Positions 16,960-26,541 are shown, numbered from the stretch's first letter. The stretch: DNA of 64,000 bases from Pseudomonadota bacterium (GCA_021782995.1 JAJXUI010000007.1:1-64000); one strand, 5' to 3'. Program-made: numbers and translations. Notes: generated from the sequence alone by a model not told the origin.

Positions 16960-19805
16960 CACGCCACCAACACTTCATTCAATTCATCCAGCAGCGCATC
17001 CATGCGCCCGCCGAACAACTGGTGCATTTTGCCCAGCCCGCCCTGTCCGTCGAACGGCGCCATTTCCAGGTCGTCGCGCTCCATGTGGATGGAGACGGCG
17101 ACGTGGTCGCGGATCATGCGCAGCCAGTTCATCTGTTCCTCGTTGAATTTTTCGCCGCCGCCGCTGTGGTGCTTGAGCACCCAGTTCTGGAAGTTGCGGC
17201 GTACCAGTGCATCGTAGTTGGTCAAGGTGGCATCCAGCCCGCATACGCGGCGGATGAGGGCAACTAATGCAGTCAGCTCGTTGATGGGTTGGCCCTTGTA
17301 TTCGTCGAGCTGGGCGTAGGCTTGCCACACGCGCACCGGGGCGAGCTTGGGGCGGTCGGTCTTAAGCTTGTCCAACACCTGGCGAATCATGGCGTAGGTG
17401 ATTTCGCGCCTGCGCTGCGGCTGGTCGAAGAAGATGGCGAGTGCTTCGATCTCGTCGCGGTGGGTGCGGAGGTAGTCGGCGAATTCATCGGTGAGCGCCT
17501 GTGCGTGGGCGGTGGCGTCTTTGTCCCATTCGGCGCGCAGCACCACGTCGAGGTTATCGTGGTCCAGGGTTTGTTCCTTGTCGCGGCGGATGCTGTCGAT
17601 TAACTCAATCAATTCGCCATTCAGCACCTTGGCGGCTTCGCTCACCAGTTGCTGTTGCGCCTCGCCCCGCTTGGCATCGCCGGGGTTGGTGCCGATGGGT
17701 TGCTTGGCCAAGTCCAGCGCGCGGCCCTCGATGTTGTCGGCATCGATCGCGCCAAACAGTTTGCCGATGAGTTGGGTCAGCTCCATGCCGCCTGCGGCTT
17801 CGCGGATGCGGCGCTGGTCATCCGCATCGAGCTGCTTGTTGAGCCGCGCCAGACGCCCGGCCAGCGAGCTGACGGTGTCTTCATCAAAGCTACCCATCAT
17901 GATGGACATCGCCAGGTCTTTCAGCGGTACGCTGGGTTGGGTGATAAGCGGCTGGCTGGCGGTTTTGAGCGACTTGGTGACGCCGATGGCATCCACGATG
18001 ACATAATGGGTCTTGGCACTGGTGGCGGAAGGGGTGACTTTTTTCAGGTCGTCCAGGTCCAGCGTGCGCGTGCCGCGTCCTTTCATCTGCTCGAAGTAGT
18101 TGCGGCTTTTGACGTCGCGCATGAACAGCAGGCACTCCAGGGGTTTGACATCAGTGCCGGTGGCGATCATGTCCACGGTGACGGCGATGCGCGGATAATA
18201 TTCGTTGCGGAATTGCTGCAACACCGACTTGGGGTCTTCGTCTATTTTGTAGGTGAGCTTTTTGCAGAAGGCATTGCCCTCGCCGAATTCCTCGCGCACG
18301 GTCTGGATGATGTCGTCGGCGTGGCTGTCGGTCTTGGCGAAGATCAGGGTCTTGGGCACTTCTTCGCGTCCGGGAAACATCTCGGGCAGTTTGTCGCGGA
18401 AGGTGCGGATGACGGTGCGGATCTGGTCGGGGTTGACGATGTTGCGGTCGAGCTGGGTGGCGGAATAGATTTCGTCTTCGTCCTGCAGTTCCCAGCGCTT
18501 TTTTCGGGTCAATTTTTCGCGGCGCTCAACCTGCTGCGTGGCGCTGATCTGCGCGCCCTGCTTGGTGATCTGGGTTTCGATGACATACACCTCGTTGCCC
18601 ACGTTGACGCCATCGGCCACGGCTTTTTCATGGCTGTAGTCGCTGACCACGTTTTTCTTGAAGAAGCCGTAGGTGCGGTTGTCCGGCGTGGCGGTGAGGC
18701 CGATCAGGCTGGCATCGAAGTAGTCCAGCACTTGCAGCCACAGGTTGTAGATGGAGCGGTGGCATTCGTCGATGAAGATGAAGTCGAAAAACTCGGGCGG
18801 GATTTTTTCATTATAAACAACGGGTAATGGTTCGGGAGTCTGAAAGGCGCGCAGCGCGGCGTTTGCTCCCTCTCCCTTCGGGGGAGGATTGGGGAGGGGG
18901 CGAAACACTCCGATTTCAGCAGGGTTCACTTCTTCCGCCGCCTCATCCAGCTCGCTGCCCTTGAGAATGGAGTACAGGCGCTGGATGGTGCTGATGCATA
19001 CCTGACTGTCCTTGGCGACGAAGGAACTTTTCAGGCGCTGCACGTTGTAGAGCTCGGTGAACTTGCGGTTATCGTCGAGCGGCGTGTAGGACATCATCTC
19101 CTGCTCGGCCTGCTCGCCCAGATTTTTGGTGTCCACCAGGAACAATACCCGCTTGGCGTGCCCATATTTGAGCAGCCGGTAAATGGAGGTAATGGCGGTG
19201 TAGGTCTTGCCTGCGCCGGTGGCCATCTGGATCAGCGCACGGGGGCGGTCGGCCTTGAACGATTCCTCAAGGTTGGTGATGGCGGTTTCCTGGCAATCGC
19301 GCAGGCGCAACTGTTTGGCCGGAAGGTGATGCGGATTGAGCGGAGGAATGTGCTGCAGGCGCTCGCGCAACGATGCGCTTTGCGACAGCCATTCTTGCAG
19401 CGTTTCCGGGCGATGAAAGTTGAACACCTCGCGCGAGCGCGGCTTGGGGTCGCGGCCATCGGTAAAACGAGTGATGACGCCGGTGCTCTCATACAGAAAA
19501 GGCAGCGGTTCCTTGTTATTGACCCATTTGAGTTTGGCGGCAGCATAGCCTTCGGTTTGTGCTTCATGCGCGGTGAGGTGCTGGCCTTCTTCTTCGCGCT
19601 TGGCCTCGATCACACCGACCGCCTTTTTATCAACAAACAACACATAGTCGGCCGGGCCGGCATCGGTTTGGTATTCGCGTGCTGCAATGCCAATCCCATG
19701 ATTAAAATCAATTTTCTTGGATGACTGTACGTGCCATCCGGCCTGCTTGAGCAGCGCGTCAATATGGTCGCGGGCCTTTTGTTCGGGGTTTTGGTTCTCG
19801 GACAC
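16959..19805 (-). CDS. hsdR: Type I restriction enzyme R subunit, EcoEI/HsdR type
   Basis: 948 residues, GTG start. This ATP-driven translocase and endonuclease cuts DNA lacking the HsdM mark. The N-terminal nuclease region has DYVLFVDKKAVGVIEAKRE (PD-(D/E)XK, about 54-72). The helicase has Walker A MATGAGKT (194-201), the DECH box (346-349), TATPDN, and motif VI near QMKGRGTRTLD. Between motif I and the DECH box, about residues 297-322, lies an in-frame insertion starting FRPLPNPPPKGEG encoded by a palindromic DNA repeat. The frame stays open, so the enzyme may still work. First gene of the island, with hsdS overlapping its end. Confidence 0.95.
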   Translation of the reverse strand: MSENQNPEQKARDHIDALLKQAGWHVQSSKKIDFNHGIGIAAREYQTDAGPADYVLFVDKKAVGVIEAKREEEGQHLTAHEAQTEGYAAAKLKWVNNKEPLPFLYESTGVITRFTDGRDPKPRSREVFNFHRPETLQEWLSQSASLRERLQHIPPLNPHHLPAKQLRLRDCQETAITNLEESFKADRPRALIQMATGAGKTYTAITSIYRLLKYGHAKRVLFLVDTKNLGEQAEQEMMSYTPLDDNRKFTELYNVQRLKSSFVAKDSQVCISTIQRLYSILKGSELDEAAEEVNPAEIGVFRPLPNPPPKGEGANAALRAFQTPEPLPVVYNEKIPPEFFDFIFIDECHRSIYNLWLQVLDYFDASLIGLTATPDNRTYGFFKKNVVSDYSHEKAVADGVNVGNEVYVIETQITKQGAQISATQQVERREKLTRKKRWELQDEDEIYSATQLDRNIVNPDQIRTVIRTFRDKLPEMFPGREEVPKTLIFAKTDSHADDIIQTVREEFGEGNAFCKKLTYKIDEDPKSVLQQFRNEYYPRIAVTVDMIATGTDVKPLECLLFMRDVKSRNYFEQMKGRGTRTLDLDDLKKVTPSATSAKTHYVIVDAIGVTKSLKTASQPLITQPSVPLKDLAMSIMMGSFDEDTVSSLAGRLARLNKQLDADDQRRIREAAGGMELTQLIGKLFGAIDADNIEGRALDLAKQPIGTNPGDAKRGEAQQQLVSEAAKVLNGELIELIDSIRRDKEQTLDHDNLDVVLRAEWDKDATAHAQALTDEFADYLRTHRDEIEALAIFFDQPQRRREITYAMIRQVLDKLKTDRPKLAPVRVWQAYAQLDEYKGQPINELTALVALIRRVCGLDATLTNYDALVRRNFQNWVLKHHSGGGEKFNEEQMNWLRMIRDHVAVSIHMERDDLEMAPFDGQGGLGKMHQLFGGRMDALLDELNEVLVA
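18866..18900. repeat. Dispersed palindromic element inserted in hsdR
   Basis: The plus strand reads CTCCCTCTCCCTTCGGGGG followed by AGGATTGGGGAGGGGG, a C-rich arm and a G-rich arm able to fold. On the coding strand it gives PLPNPPPKGEG, the well-known translation of a dispersed bacterial repeat. Flanking residues AGV/F and ANAALRAFQTPEP look like part of the same insertion. Confidence 0.8.
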
Positions 19806-19825
19806 CGATCGTCTCCCGCAGGGTC

Positions 19826-20437
19826 TTATGAGACTCGCCGGAAGCGGTACACCGCCATGCTGCCCAGCAGGTTGGGCAGGAAAGACACATTGGTAGTGCC
19901 GGTCATCACATGGCGGTCGAGTATCTGCAATTTGTACTTGTCGCAGAACATCTCGAAATCACCCAACGTACACAGGTGCACATTCGGCGTGTCATACCAC
20001 TGGAACGGCAGGTCTTTAGAAACCGGCATGTTGCCGCGGATTACCTGCAGGCGGTTTTTCCAGTAGCCGAAATTGGGGAAGCTCACGATGCACTCGCGTC
20101 CTACGCGCAGCATTTCCTCGATCAAGGGTTCAGTGCGGTGCGTGGCCTGCAAAGTCTGCGACAGGATCACGAAATCGAACGCATTTTCCTCAAAACCGGA
20201 CAGGCCGGATTCCAGGTCGGCCTGGATCACATTGACACCATTGCGGATGCCGGCCTCGATATTCGCATCGCTGATCTCCACGCCATAGCCGCGCACATTG
20301 CGGGTTTCCTTAAGATATCTGAGCAGGCTGCCATCGCCGCAGCCGAGGTCGAGCACGGAAGAGCCGGTTGGGATCGAAGCCGCAATCGCGGCGAAGTCCG
20401 GGCGGCTGGCGGTGAGTTGGGAGGGTTCGTGGTTCAT
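19826..20437 (-). CDS. metW: MetW, methionine biosynthesis methyltransferase-like protein
   Basis: 203 residues, usual length. SAM-binding motif [15 protein letters not shown] (about 28-42), then [24 protein letters not shown] and [11 protein letters not shown], all typical of MetW. MetW works with MetX in the homoserine acylation step of methionine synthesis; its own chemistry is not settled. The start overlaps the metX stop by four bases (ATGA), so it is the second gene of a two-gene operon controlled by the upstream SAM-II riboswitch. Confidence 0.95.
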   Translation of the reverse strand: MNHEPSQLTASRPDFAAIAASIPTGSSVLDLGCGDGSLLRYLKETRNVRGYGVEISDANIEAGIRNGVNVIQADLESGLSGFEENAFDFVILSQTLQATHRTEPLIEEMLRVGRECIVSFPNFGYWKNRLQVIRGNMPVSKDLPFQWYDTPNVHLCTLGDFEMFCDKYKLQILDRHVMTGTTNVSFLPNLLGSMAVYRFRRVS

Positions 20438-21567
20438 GCAGTGAACTCCCGGGCAATGTTGTCGAGGTAGGCGCGCATCACGTTGTGGTAATGCTCATGC
20501 TGCATCAGGAAGGAATCGTGGCCATGGGTGGAGGTAATCTCGGCATAGCTCACATTGCGTTTGTTGTGCAGCAGCGTGTTGACGATCGCACGCGAGCGCT
20601 CCGGCGAAAAGCGCCAGTCGGTGGTAAAGGAAATCACCAGATAATTTGCCTTCGCGCGGGCAAATGCACGGTCCAGGTTGTCGTCGAAATCGCGCGCCGG
20701 GTCGAAATAATCCAGCGCCTTGGTCATCAGCAAATAAGTATTCGCGTCGAAATAATTGGCAAACTTGTCGCCCTGATATCTGAGGTAAGACTCGATCTCG
20801 AATTCGATCTCGTAGTTGTACGACAGCTTGCCAGAGCGAAGCGTGCGGCCAAATTTGTCCGCCATCGCATCGTCGGAAAGGTAGGTGATATGCCCCAGCA
20901 TGCGGGCGAGGCGCAGGCCGCGCTTCGGCACCACATTATGCTGGTAGAAATCACCGCCATGGAAATCCGGATCGGTGAGGATCGCATTGCGCGCCACATC
21001 GTTGAAGGCAATGTTCTCTGCGGTCAGGCGTGGCGCGGTGGCAATTGCCAGCACATGGCGCACGCGCTCGGGGTAGGACAGCGACCATTGCATCGCCTGC
21101 ATGCCGCCCAGGCTGCCGCCCACCACGGCGGCAAATTGCTGGATGCCCAGCATATCGGCCAGCCGTGCCTGCGACTCCACCCAGTCTTCCACCGTCACCA
21201 CCGGGAAGCTGGAGCCATAGGGCTTGCCGGTGGCGGGGTTGATCGAGGCAGGCCCGGTGGAGCCATGACAGCCGCCCAGGTTGTTGAGGCCGACGATGAA
21301 GAACTTGTTGGTGTCCAGTGGCTTGCCGGGGCCGATCATGTTGTCCCACCAGCCCACGTTCTTGGGATCATCCGCATAGCTGCCCGCCACATGGTGGTGG
21401 CCGGAAAGCGCGTGGCAGATCAGCACCGCATTGGATTTGTCGGCATTCAATGTGCCATAGGTTTCATACATCAGGTCATATTGCGGCAGCACGGCCCCGC
21501 TCCTGAAGGTGAGCGGCGTATCGAAATGTGCTCTTTGTGCGGTGACGATGCCGATAGAAGTATTCAT
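20434..21567 (-). CDS. metX: Homoserine O-acyltransferase
   Basis: 377 residues of the alpha/beta hydrolase fold. It acylates homoserine, the first dedicated step of methionine synthesis; whether the donor is acetyl- or succinyl-CoA cannot be judged reliably. Motifs: [12 protein letters not shown] (about 51-62), GGCHGSTGP oxyanion region (about 98-106), nucleophile elbow GGSLGGMQ (about 151-158), and C-terminal THGHDSFL with the catalytic histidine. The ATG lies six bases beyond the T-tract of a terminator and lacks a strong ribosome-binding site. Expression should fall when SAM is high. Confidence 0.95.
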   Translation of the reverse strand: MNTSIGIVTAQRAHFDTPLTFRSGAVLPQYDLMYETYGTLNADKSNAVLICHALSGHHHVAGSYADDPKNVGWWDNMIGPGKPLDTNKFFIVGLNNLGGCHGSTGPASINPATGKPYGSSFPVVTVEDWVESQARLADMLGIQQFAAVVGGSLGGMQAMQWSLSYPERVRHVLAIATAPRLTAENIAFNDVARNAILTDPDFHGGDFYQHNVVPKRGLRLARMLGHITYLSDDAMADKFGRTLRSGKLSYNYEIEFEIESYLRYQGDKFANYFDANTYLLMTKALDYFDPARDFDDNLDRAFARAKANYLVISFTTDWRFSPERSRAIVNTLLHNKRNVSYAEITSTHGHDSFLMQHEHYHNVMRAYLDNIAREFTA

Positions 21568-21572
21568 AAACC

Positions 21573-21627
21573 AGAAAAGACAAAACCCGCTCAGCTTGGA
21601 TATCGGATACCTTGGCTAGAGCGGGTT
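21573..21627 (-). terminator. Leader terminator between the SAM-II aptamer and metX
   Basis: On the minus strand AACCCGCTC (21619-21627) pairs with GAGCGGGTT (21584-21592) and is followed by TTGTCTTTT. The loop is large, about 26 bases. It starts five bases past the aptamer, as expected for an expression platform. Confidence 0.75.
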
Positions 21628-21631
21628 CTGT

Positions 21632-21684
21632 CGCTTTAGCTGGTATGTTTAACGTGCCCCGCAAGCTGAGCTCAAATCGGCACG
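21632..21684 (-). promoter_or_regulatory. SAM-II (SAM-alpha) riboswitch
   Basis: Read on the minus strand: CGTGCC (21679-21684) pairs with GGCACG (21653-21658) as P1. The loop carries GATTTGAGC and GCTTGC, P1 is followed by TTAAA, and GCTAAAG (about 21634-21640) closes the pseudoknot side. These are the conserved elements of the SAM-II class, in the right order and spacing, in front of metX. SAM-II aptamers bind S-adenosylmethionine and turn off methionine genes; they are best known in alphaproteobacteria. A terminator follows. Confidence 0.85.
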
Positions 21685-21752
21685 GAAAGAAGTATCCTGA
21701 TTTTATTGGGCTCTGTCAATTGGGGGGAACAATCAGGAGGTGTGCAGATGAA

Positions 21753-21896
21753 ATGTCCGGTTCGGAATCAAGGGGTAAGGTGCGAGTAACTTTCATCAAA
21801 TATGGCTGGCAAATCACTCACTATACGGGCCCGGATTTCAATGGTGCGTGTCCGCTTGATTTTTCCAGCCAGATTGCCCTGCATGCAGTCATCTAA
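21753..21896 (+). CDS. Possible 47-residue protein, unknown
   Basis: An AGGAGG at 21735-21740 precedes two close ATG codons. The second, at 21753, opens a 47-residue frame starting MSGSESRGKVRVTFIKYG and containing a single Trp and Cys. Spacing to the Shine-Dalgarno is long (12 bases); the nearer ATG at 21748 gives only 13 codons. No family recognised. It is divergent from the metX leader and could be a chance frame. Confidence 0.3.
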   Translation: MSGSESRGKVRVTFIKYGWQITHYTGPDFNGACPLDFSSQIALHAVI

Positions 21897-22012
21897 TCCG
21901 CCGGCTTATTCCAGTCAGTGCATAAAATCCACCGTGCTAGAATCTGCTCGATCAAACAGCTTCATGTTTTTTAACTGAAAACAAATCCTGACAGCTTGGA
22001 CGACAAATAAAT

Positions 22013-22282
22013 ATGGAAAATACAACAGACTTCAGAAGATACGACAAAATCGAAAACGCTATCCAGATGCTGAATCAATATACAGATGAGCCCAGCATCA
22101 AACCTTTGATTCCCATTTTAGAGGCAATGCTGCAAGACACAGAAAATGAAGAACTGGTGGCGCAGCTTACGAAGATGTGGCGGAATCTTGGCATTTATCA
22201 GGGCACAGTATTAACCTATGTGCCGTATTTCTACACGTTGATACCGGATGACATTTTTGGAGATGATCTGAAAGAATATTGA
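22013..22282 (+). CDS. Hypothetical 89-residue cytoplasmic protein
   Basis: Soluble, acidic, mostly helical, with no signal or membrane segment: it begins MENTTDFRRYDKIENAIQ and ends DDIFGDDLKEY. The residue mix is protein-like, with leucine-rich helices around 30-70, and the opposite strand has no convincing gene. No family recognised. The nearest neighbours are unrelated, so context does not help. Confidence 0.55.
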   Translation: MENTTDFRRYDKIENAIQMLNQYTDEPSIKPLIPILEAMLQDTENEELVAQLTKMWRNLGIYQGTVLTYVPYFYTLIPDDIFGDDLKEY

Positions 22283-22401
22283 TTGGTGACCCCAAGTGTT
22301 TGACAGGCTCTGAGCAGAAATTTCGCTTCAGAAAATTAATGGGGTGAAAATAAATGGAGCCGGACTCCAAATGAATGTTCAACAGGTAGAGCACAATATG
22401 C

Positions 22402-23229
22402 ATGCCGGAAAGCAATAGAGTGAAACAGGGATATCACCTGATTTTCTTGATGGGACTGTTAGCTGTAACACTCACAAATGCAGTGGGGGACACGCTGGAT
22501 GATTTTGAGCATGCTTCAACGACTCCCCGGAAATCCACCTCAACGACAACAAGTCAATGCAGTAATGGTTACTGCGGCGAAAGTCAGAGTAGCAATCATG
22601 ATCAGCGCAGCTATGCTTTTGGCGATGGCGTGTTTAACTTGATTATTGATGGTATAGAGGAAATGCTGACATATGGTACCCATGTTACTTTGGCGAGAAG
22701 CGGCGGCGATTATGAAATGCCACAGATTATTCAAAGGCAGACAGGCTCCCCGCTACTGCCAACGTTCAGACTCAGCGCGGCCTGGCAGTCGATAGACCCG
22801 AATCTGGAAGGCAGGGATTTTTCGCTGGAATTGGGGTATTCGCTATTTGGCGCAGAATTTCGCCGGACTGTTTATATTGAGTCGAACCCGCGCGATCAGA
22901 TGAGTTTGAATTACACGACTTTCATGTATCGCCTTTCATATGGCAACAGCTTTCAGATGAATCCTGGGCTGGGCAGGCTTGCACTAAGCGGCAATCAAGT
23001 GACGACAGGCAATACGATCGCCATTCCGATGATTTGGCAGTTTTCCGGAAATCATGCGCTGAAACTCTGGCAGGCGTATTCATCGATCAACAATGTCTCC
23101 TTATCCGATGTTGATTTGAGCATGATGTATTTCAGGAATGGATATTCCGCTGCAATCGGCTACAGGGTCGTATCCAATCCAGCATCCGAGTTATCGGGAC
23201 CTTATCTTGGTTTGTCCTGCATTTACTAG
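22402..23229 (+). CDS. Hypothetical exported protein, possibly beta-rich
   Basis: 275 residues. A signal peptide with hydrophobic core HLIFLMGLLAVTLTNAV (about 12-28) is followed by a Ser/Thr-rich linker with paired cysteines (SQCSNGYCGES, about 50-60). The mature part alternates polar and hydrophobic residues and is rich in Tyr, Phe, Gly and Ser, for example FSLELGYSLFGAEFRRTVYIE and YSAAIGYRVVSN. That pattern fits beta strands of an outer membrane or surface protein. The last residue is not aromatic-Phe but Tyr, acceptable for a barrel. No family recognised. Confidence 0.6.
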   Translation: MPESNRVKQGYHLIFLMGLLAVTLTNAVGDTLDDFEHASTTPRKSTSTTTSQCSNGYCGESQSSNHDQRSYAFGDGVFNLIIDGIEEMLTYGTHVTLARSGGDYEMPQIIQRQTGSPLLPTFRLSAAWQSIDPNLEGRDFSLELGYSLFGAEFRRTVYIESNPRDQMSLNYTTFMYRLSYGNSFQMNPGLGRLALSGNQVTTGNTIAIPMIWQFSGNHALKLWQAYSSINNVSLSDVDLSMMYFRNGYSAAIGYRVVSNPASELSGPYLGLSCIY

Positions 23230-23368
23230 ATGACAATACTGTGTCAATTTTCGCGGCATAGCATGGACTTTTCCGTTGTGCTGAATCCTGCACGCCGGCA
23301 ATTCTCCAGTATGCGTTTGTATGGTCCATGCCCGTTATAATCAGCGATTAATCGCTACTCATCACTAA

Positions 23369-23605
23369 ATGGAAACACAACCAGACTGCCCCGAAGACGA
23401 GGTGATGTGCCATTGCAGCGGCACCCGGCGCAGCATGATCAAGAGCCTGTTTGAACAAGGCAAGGATCTGGACGGCATTTCCCGCTGGACGGGTGCGCTT
23501 TCCGGTTGCGGCGGGTGCGAATGGGATATTGCCGATTACCTGAAAGCGCTTGCCGCGCCGCAGGTAATTGATGCACCCCGAACAAGCAAACTTGATGAGA
23601 GCTGA
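23369..23605 (+). CDS. BFD-like [2Fe-2S] domain protein
   Basis: 78 residues. Four cysteines are placed as C14-x-C16 and C47-x2-C50 (MCHCSG and SGCGGCEWD), the ligand pattern of the bacterioferritin-associated ferredoxin (BFD) domain, with the helical IKSLFEQG segment between. Bfd reduces and mobilises iron from bacterioferritin; related domains also occur in redox enzymes. No bacterioferritin gene lies in the window, so the partner is unknown. The final 15 residues form a polar tail. Confidence 0.75.
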   Translation: METQPDCPEDEVMCHCSGTRRSMIKSLFEQGKDLDGISRWTGALSGCGGCEWDIADYLKALAAPQVIDAPRTSKLDES

Positions 23606-23907
23606 TACCCTGCATCATGCACAAATATCACCCTGCTTCATGCGGGCCGCGAATCAGCAAACGGCCACAATGCATATTACATAATATAATCAATATATTA
23701 AAATTATAATTGCGCCTGGGTTCGATGATGCCTTTGACCATCATTTCATGGCATACTTCAGCCAAGGGCTAGTTGCATCACTCGCTGTCATAAAGGCTAT
23801 AGGCCAGTTTCCATATTCATCAGTGGTGTGTATCAGTTTGAACACACCATCATTCTGTTGGGCACCTGTATGCATGATTGTCGAAATTTATTCGTTGTTG
23901 TGTATCG
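23606..23907 (+). other. Noncoding stretch with AT-rich motif
   Basis: No convincing gene. An AT-rich run at about 23676-23710 contains TATAATCAATA (23685-23695), a sequence that recurs in two other intergenic regions of the window and resembles a promoter -10 region. Confidence 0.5.
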
Positions 23908-26541
23908 ATGGAATCGAGACCAAAAGACAGTTTCCCGGTAACTCTGGCGTATATCGCCCTGCTCGGTTTCGTGTATGCGATAACCGGCAAGCTGGCTTTG
24001 ATGCTGGCCATACCGCCGGGTTACGCCACTGCCATTTTTCCACCCGCGGGGATCGCGCTCACTGCATTGCTGTTATGGGGCTGTCGCCTGTGGCCGGGGG
24101 TATTTCTTGGCTCGGTGATGCTCAATCTGTGGATCGGATTCGAGCACGGACCACTGACGATATCCGGAATGCAAATCGCGGTGAGTGCTGCTTCGGGCGC
24201 ATCGCTGCAGGCGTTGGCGGGCGCCTGGCTGGTCAGGCGCTTCATCGGCTTCCCGACATCCTTGTCGAAGGCGCCCGATATATTGAAATTCATGATCCTG
24301 GCGGGACCAGTTGCCTGTATGCTGAATGCAACATTCGGGGTAACGGCAATTTATCTGTCCGGGTTTGTCGCGCCAACCGATTATGCCTTCAGCTGGTTTA
24401 CCTGGTGGGTGGGCGACAGCATCGGCGTGCTGATTACGGCGCCCTTGCTGCTGATCCTGTTCGGCAAGCCGCGCGAGCTCTGGTGGGGGCGGCGCACGAT
24501 CGTCGCCCTTCCCTTGCTGCTTACGTTTAGCGCGGTGATATCCCTGTTTTATTTTGCCAGCATTGTTGAGCAGAACCGGATCGAAGGGAGCTTCAAGGAA
24601 ATCGCAATCGAAACCCACCAGCAGGTCAGTACAAACTTCCAGGATTACCTCGATTCGGTAGCCTACATCGAACGATTCATTTCCAGCTCACAGCAGGTAA
24701 CACGCAAGGACTTCCGCAACTTTGTTGCGTACACGCTCGCCAACAAGCCGGGCATACAGGGCTTGAGCTGGAACCCGGTCATTCCACAAAGCGGGCGCGC
24801 AAGGTTTGAGCAGACTGTTCGCAACGAAGGTTTCCCAGGTTTCCAGATTACCGAGCGCGACAGCAACAACAAGCTGGTGAGGGCTGCAATTCAGGATGAA
24901 TATGTTGCAGTGCAATATATCGAGCCGATGAATGGCAATGAGCATGCACTTGGTTTCAATGTTGCGTCCAATTCTGAGCGAAGAAGCACGCTGATGCAGG
25001 CCCGCGACACAGGTTTTGTAGTGGCCACGCCCAAGATCAATCTCGTGCAGCAGAATGTCAGCCAGTCCGGTTTCCTGATCTTCCAGCCGGTATATGCCGC
25101 CATGCCAAAGACCGTTGAAGATCGGCGGCAAGCACTGCGGGGGTTTGTTGTCGGCGTTTTTCGCATCGCAGACATCGTCGATGTGTCCATGAGTACTCAT
25201 TACAAAACTGATGTCAGTGTGAGCATATACGATGATGTTGAAGGGAAATCCGTCCTGATCTACGGGCCAGAAGCGGGTGTGCAAGGCCTGGCATTTCATG
25301 ATGTGCTTGAAATCGCCGGCAGGCATTGGCATGTCACTTACTGGCCTACACAAGTTTTCATGGACAGGCACAAAAGCTGGAATGCCTGGGGCGTGCTCGC
25401 ATTGGGATTGTTGTTTACCAGCCTGCTGGGGGCGTTCCTGCTGTTCATGACAGGCAGCAGCTATCAGACGGAAAGGCTGGTGGCACGCAGGACGGCCGAG
25501 CTGCGCGGCATCCTGACAACCGCGCTTGATGCGATCATTACGGTTGATGCTTCAGGCAATATTGAAACCGTGAATCCGGCCTGTGTGGCTATGCTGGGCT
25601 ATGCCGAACAGGAATTGATCGGCGCTTCGATCCATAATGTGATACCGGATTTTTTTGGCTACACTGCCCAGGAAGCAACGGCGGATGTGCCATTGGCGAT
25701 GGATGGCAGGCGTGATGCTTATGCCTTGAAAAAGGACGGTGCCAGGATACCGGTCGGGCTGGCCATCAGTACCGTGGCACTCGCCGACAAGACGCTGCAT
25801 ACGGCCATTGTGCATGACTTGACCGAGCGGCAGAAAATCGACCGCATGAAGGATGAATTCATTTCCACCGTCAGCCATGAATTGCGCACGCCGCTGACTT
25901 CCATCAGTGGCGTGCTGGGGCTGATCAAGGGCGGCGCGCTGGACAGTACACCTGAGAAAATCAGGCCGATGCTGTCGATGGCCTATGACAATTGCAGTCG
26001 TCTGACCAAGCTGGTGGATGACTTGCTGGTATTCAACAAGAACACGCTTGCGGCGAGCCCGCTTAAATTGGGCATCATCTCCGTCAATACGCTGATCGAT
26101 CATGCTGTGAAGGCGAATCAGGGTTACGCGGCAAAATACGATATAGCGCTGGCGTGGATACCCGATGCAGAACCGGCTTATCTGAATATTGATGAAGACA
26201 AGCTGATCCAGGTGCTTTCCAACCTGTTATCGAACGCGATCAAATATTCTCCAAAGGGGGGGCAGGTGACCCTCACTACGAGCCATAGTGCAACGGAAGT
26301 CCGCATAGCAGTTGCGGATTATGGGTCCGGCATTCCCCTGGCATTCCAGGACAGGGTATTCGAAAAGTTTGCGCAAGCCGATTCCAGCGATACGCGCCGG
26401 GTGGGCGGAACCGGGCTGGGCATGGCGATTGCAAAATCGCTGGTAGAAGTGCATCACGGGCGCATTTCCTTTGTCAGCCAGCCCGGCCAGGGCACGACCT
26501 TCTTTATCGACCTGCCGCGTTCGGTGCCAGCCAAAGCGTGA
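23908..26541 (+). CDS. Membrane sensor histidine kinase MASE1-CHASE-PAS-HisKA-HATPase
   Basis: 877 residues from the ATG at 23908; a TTG ten codons earlier is the alternative. The MASE1-type membrane sensor (about 10-215) has some eight helices and the motifs GYATAIFPPAGIAL and FTWWVGDSIGVL. A CHASE-like periplasmic domain follows (about 235-460), closed by another helix near 485-505. Then come PAS (about 525-635), HisKA with VSHELRTPLTS (H657), and HATPase_c with NLLSNAIKY, DYGSGIP and GGTGLGMAI. No receiver and no adjacent regulator, so it is an orphan kinase. Its PAS-kinase half is close to that of the kinase at 52.5 kb. Confidence 0.9.
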   Translation: MESRPKDSFPVTLAYIALLGFVYAITGKLALMLAIPPGYATAIFPPAGIALTALLLWGCRLWPGVFLGSVMLNLWIGFEHGPLTISGMQIAVSAASGASLQALAGAWLVRRFIGFPTSLSKAPDILKFMILAGPVACMLNATFGVTAIYLSGFVAPTDYAFSWFTWWVGDSIGVLITAPLLLILFGKPRELWWGRRTIVALPLLLTFSAVISLFYFASIVEQNRIEGSFKEIAIETHQQVSTNFQDYLDSVAYIERFISSSQQVTRKDFRNFVAYTLANKPGIQGLSWNPVIPQSGRARFEQTVRNEGFPGFQITERDSNNKLVRAAIQDEYVAVQYIEPMNGNEHALGFNVASNSERRSTLMQARDTGFVVATPKINLVQQNVSQSGFLIFQPVYAAMPKTVEDRRQALRGFVVGVFRIADIVDVSMSTHYKTDVSVSIYDDVEGKSVLIYGPEAGVQGLAFHDVLEIAGRHWHVTYWPTQVFMDRHKSWNAWGVLALGLLFTSLLGAFLLFMTGSSYQTERLVARRTAELRGILTTALDAIITVDASGNIETVNPACVAMLGYAEQELIGASIHNVIPDFFGYTAQEATADVPLAMDGRRDAYALKKDGARIPVGLAISTVALADKTLHTAIVHDLTERQKIDRMKDEFISTVSHELRTPLTSISGVLGLIKGGALDSTPEKIRPMLSMAYDNCSRLTKLVDDLLVFNKNTLAASPLKLGIISVNTLIDHAVKANQGYAAKYDIALAWIPDAEPAYLNIDEDKLIQVLSNLLSNAIKYSPKGGQVTLTTSHSATEVRIAVADYGSGIPLAFQDRVFEKFAQADSSDTRRVGGTGLGMAIAKSLVEVHHGRISFVSQPGQGTTFFIDLPRSVPAKA

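Noticed and set aside
17649-18827. 392-codon open frame on the plus strand
   Set aside because: Antisense to hsdR, whose helicase motifs are clear; the frame is a codon-bias shadow.
20485-21639. 384-codon open frame on the plus strand
   Set aside because: Opposite metX and its riboswitch; no motif and no ribosome-binding site.
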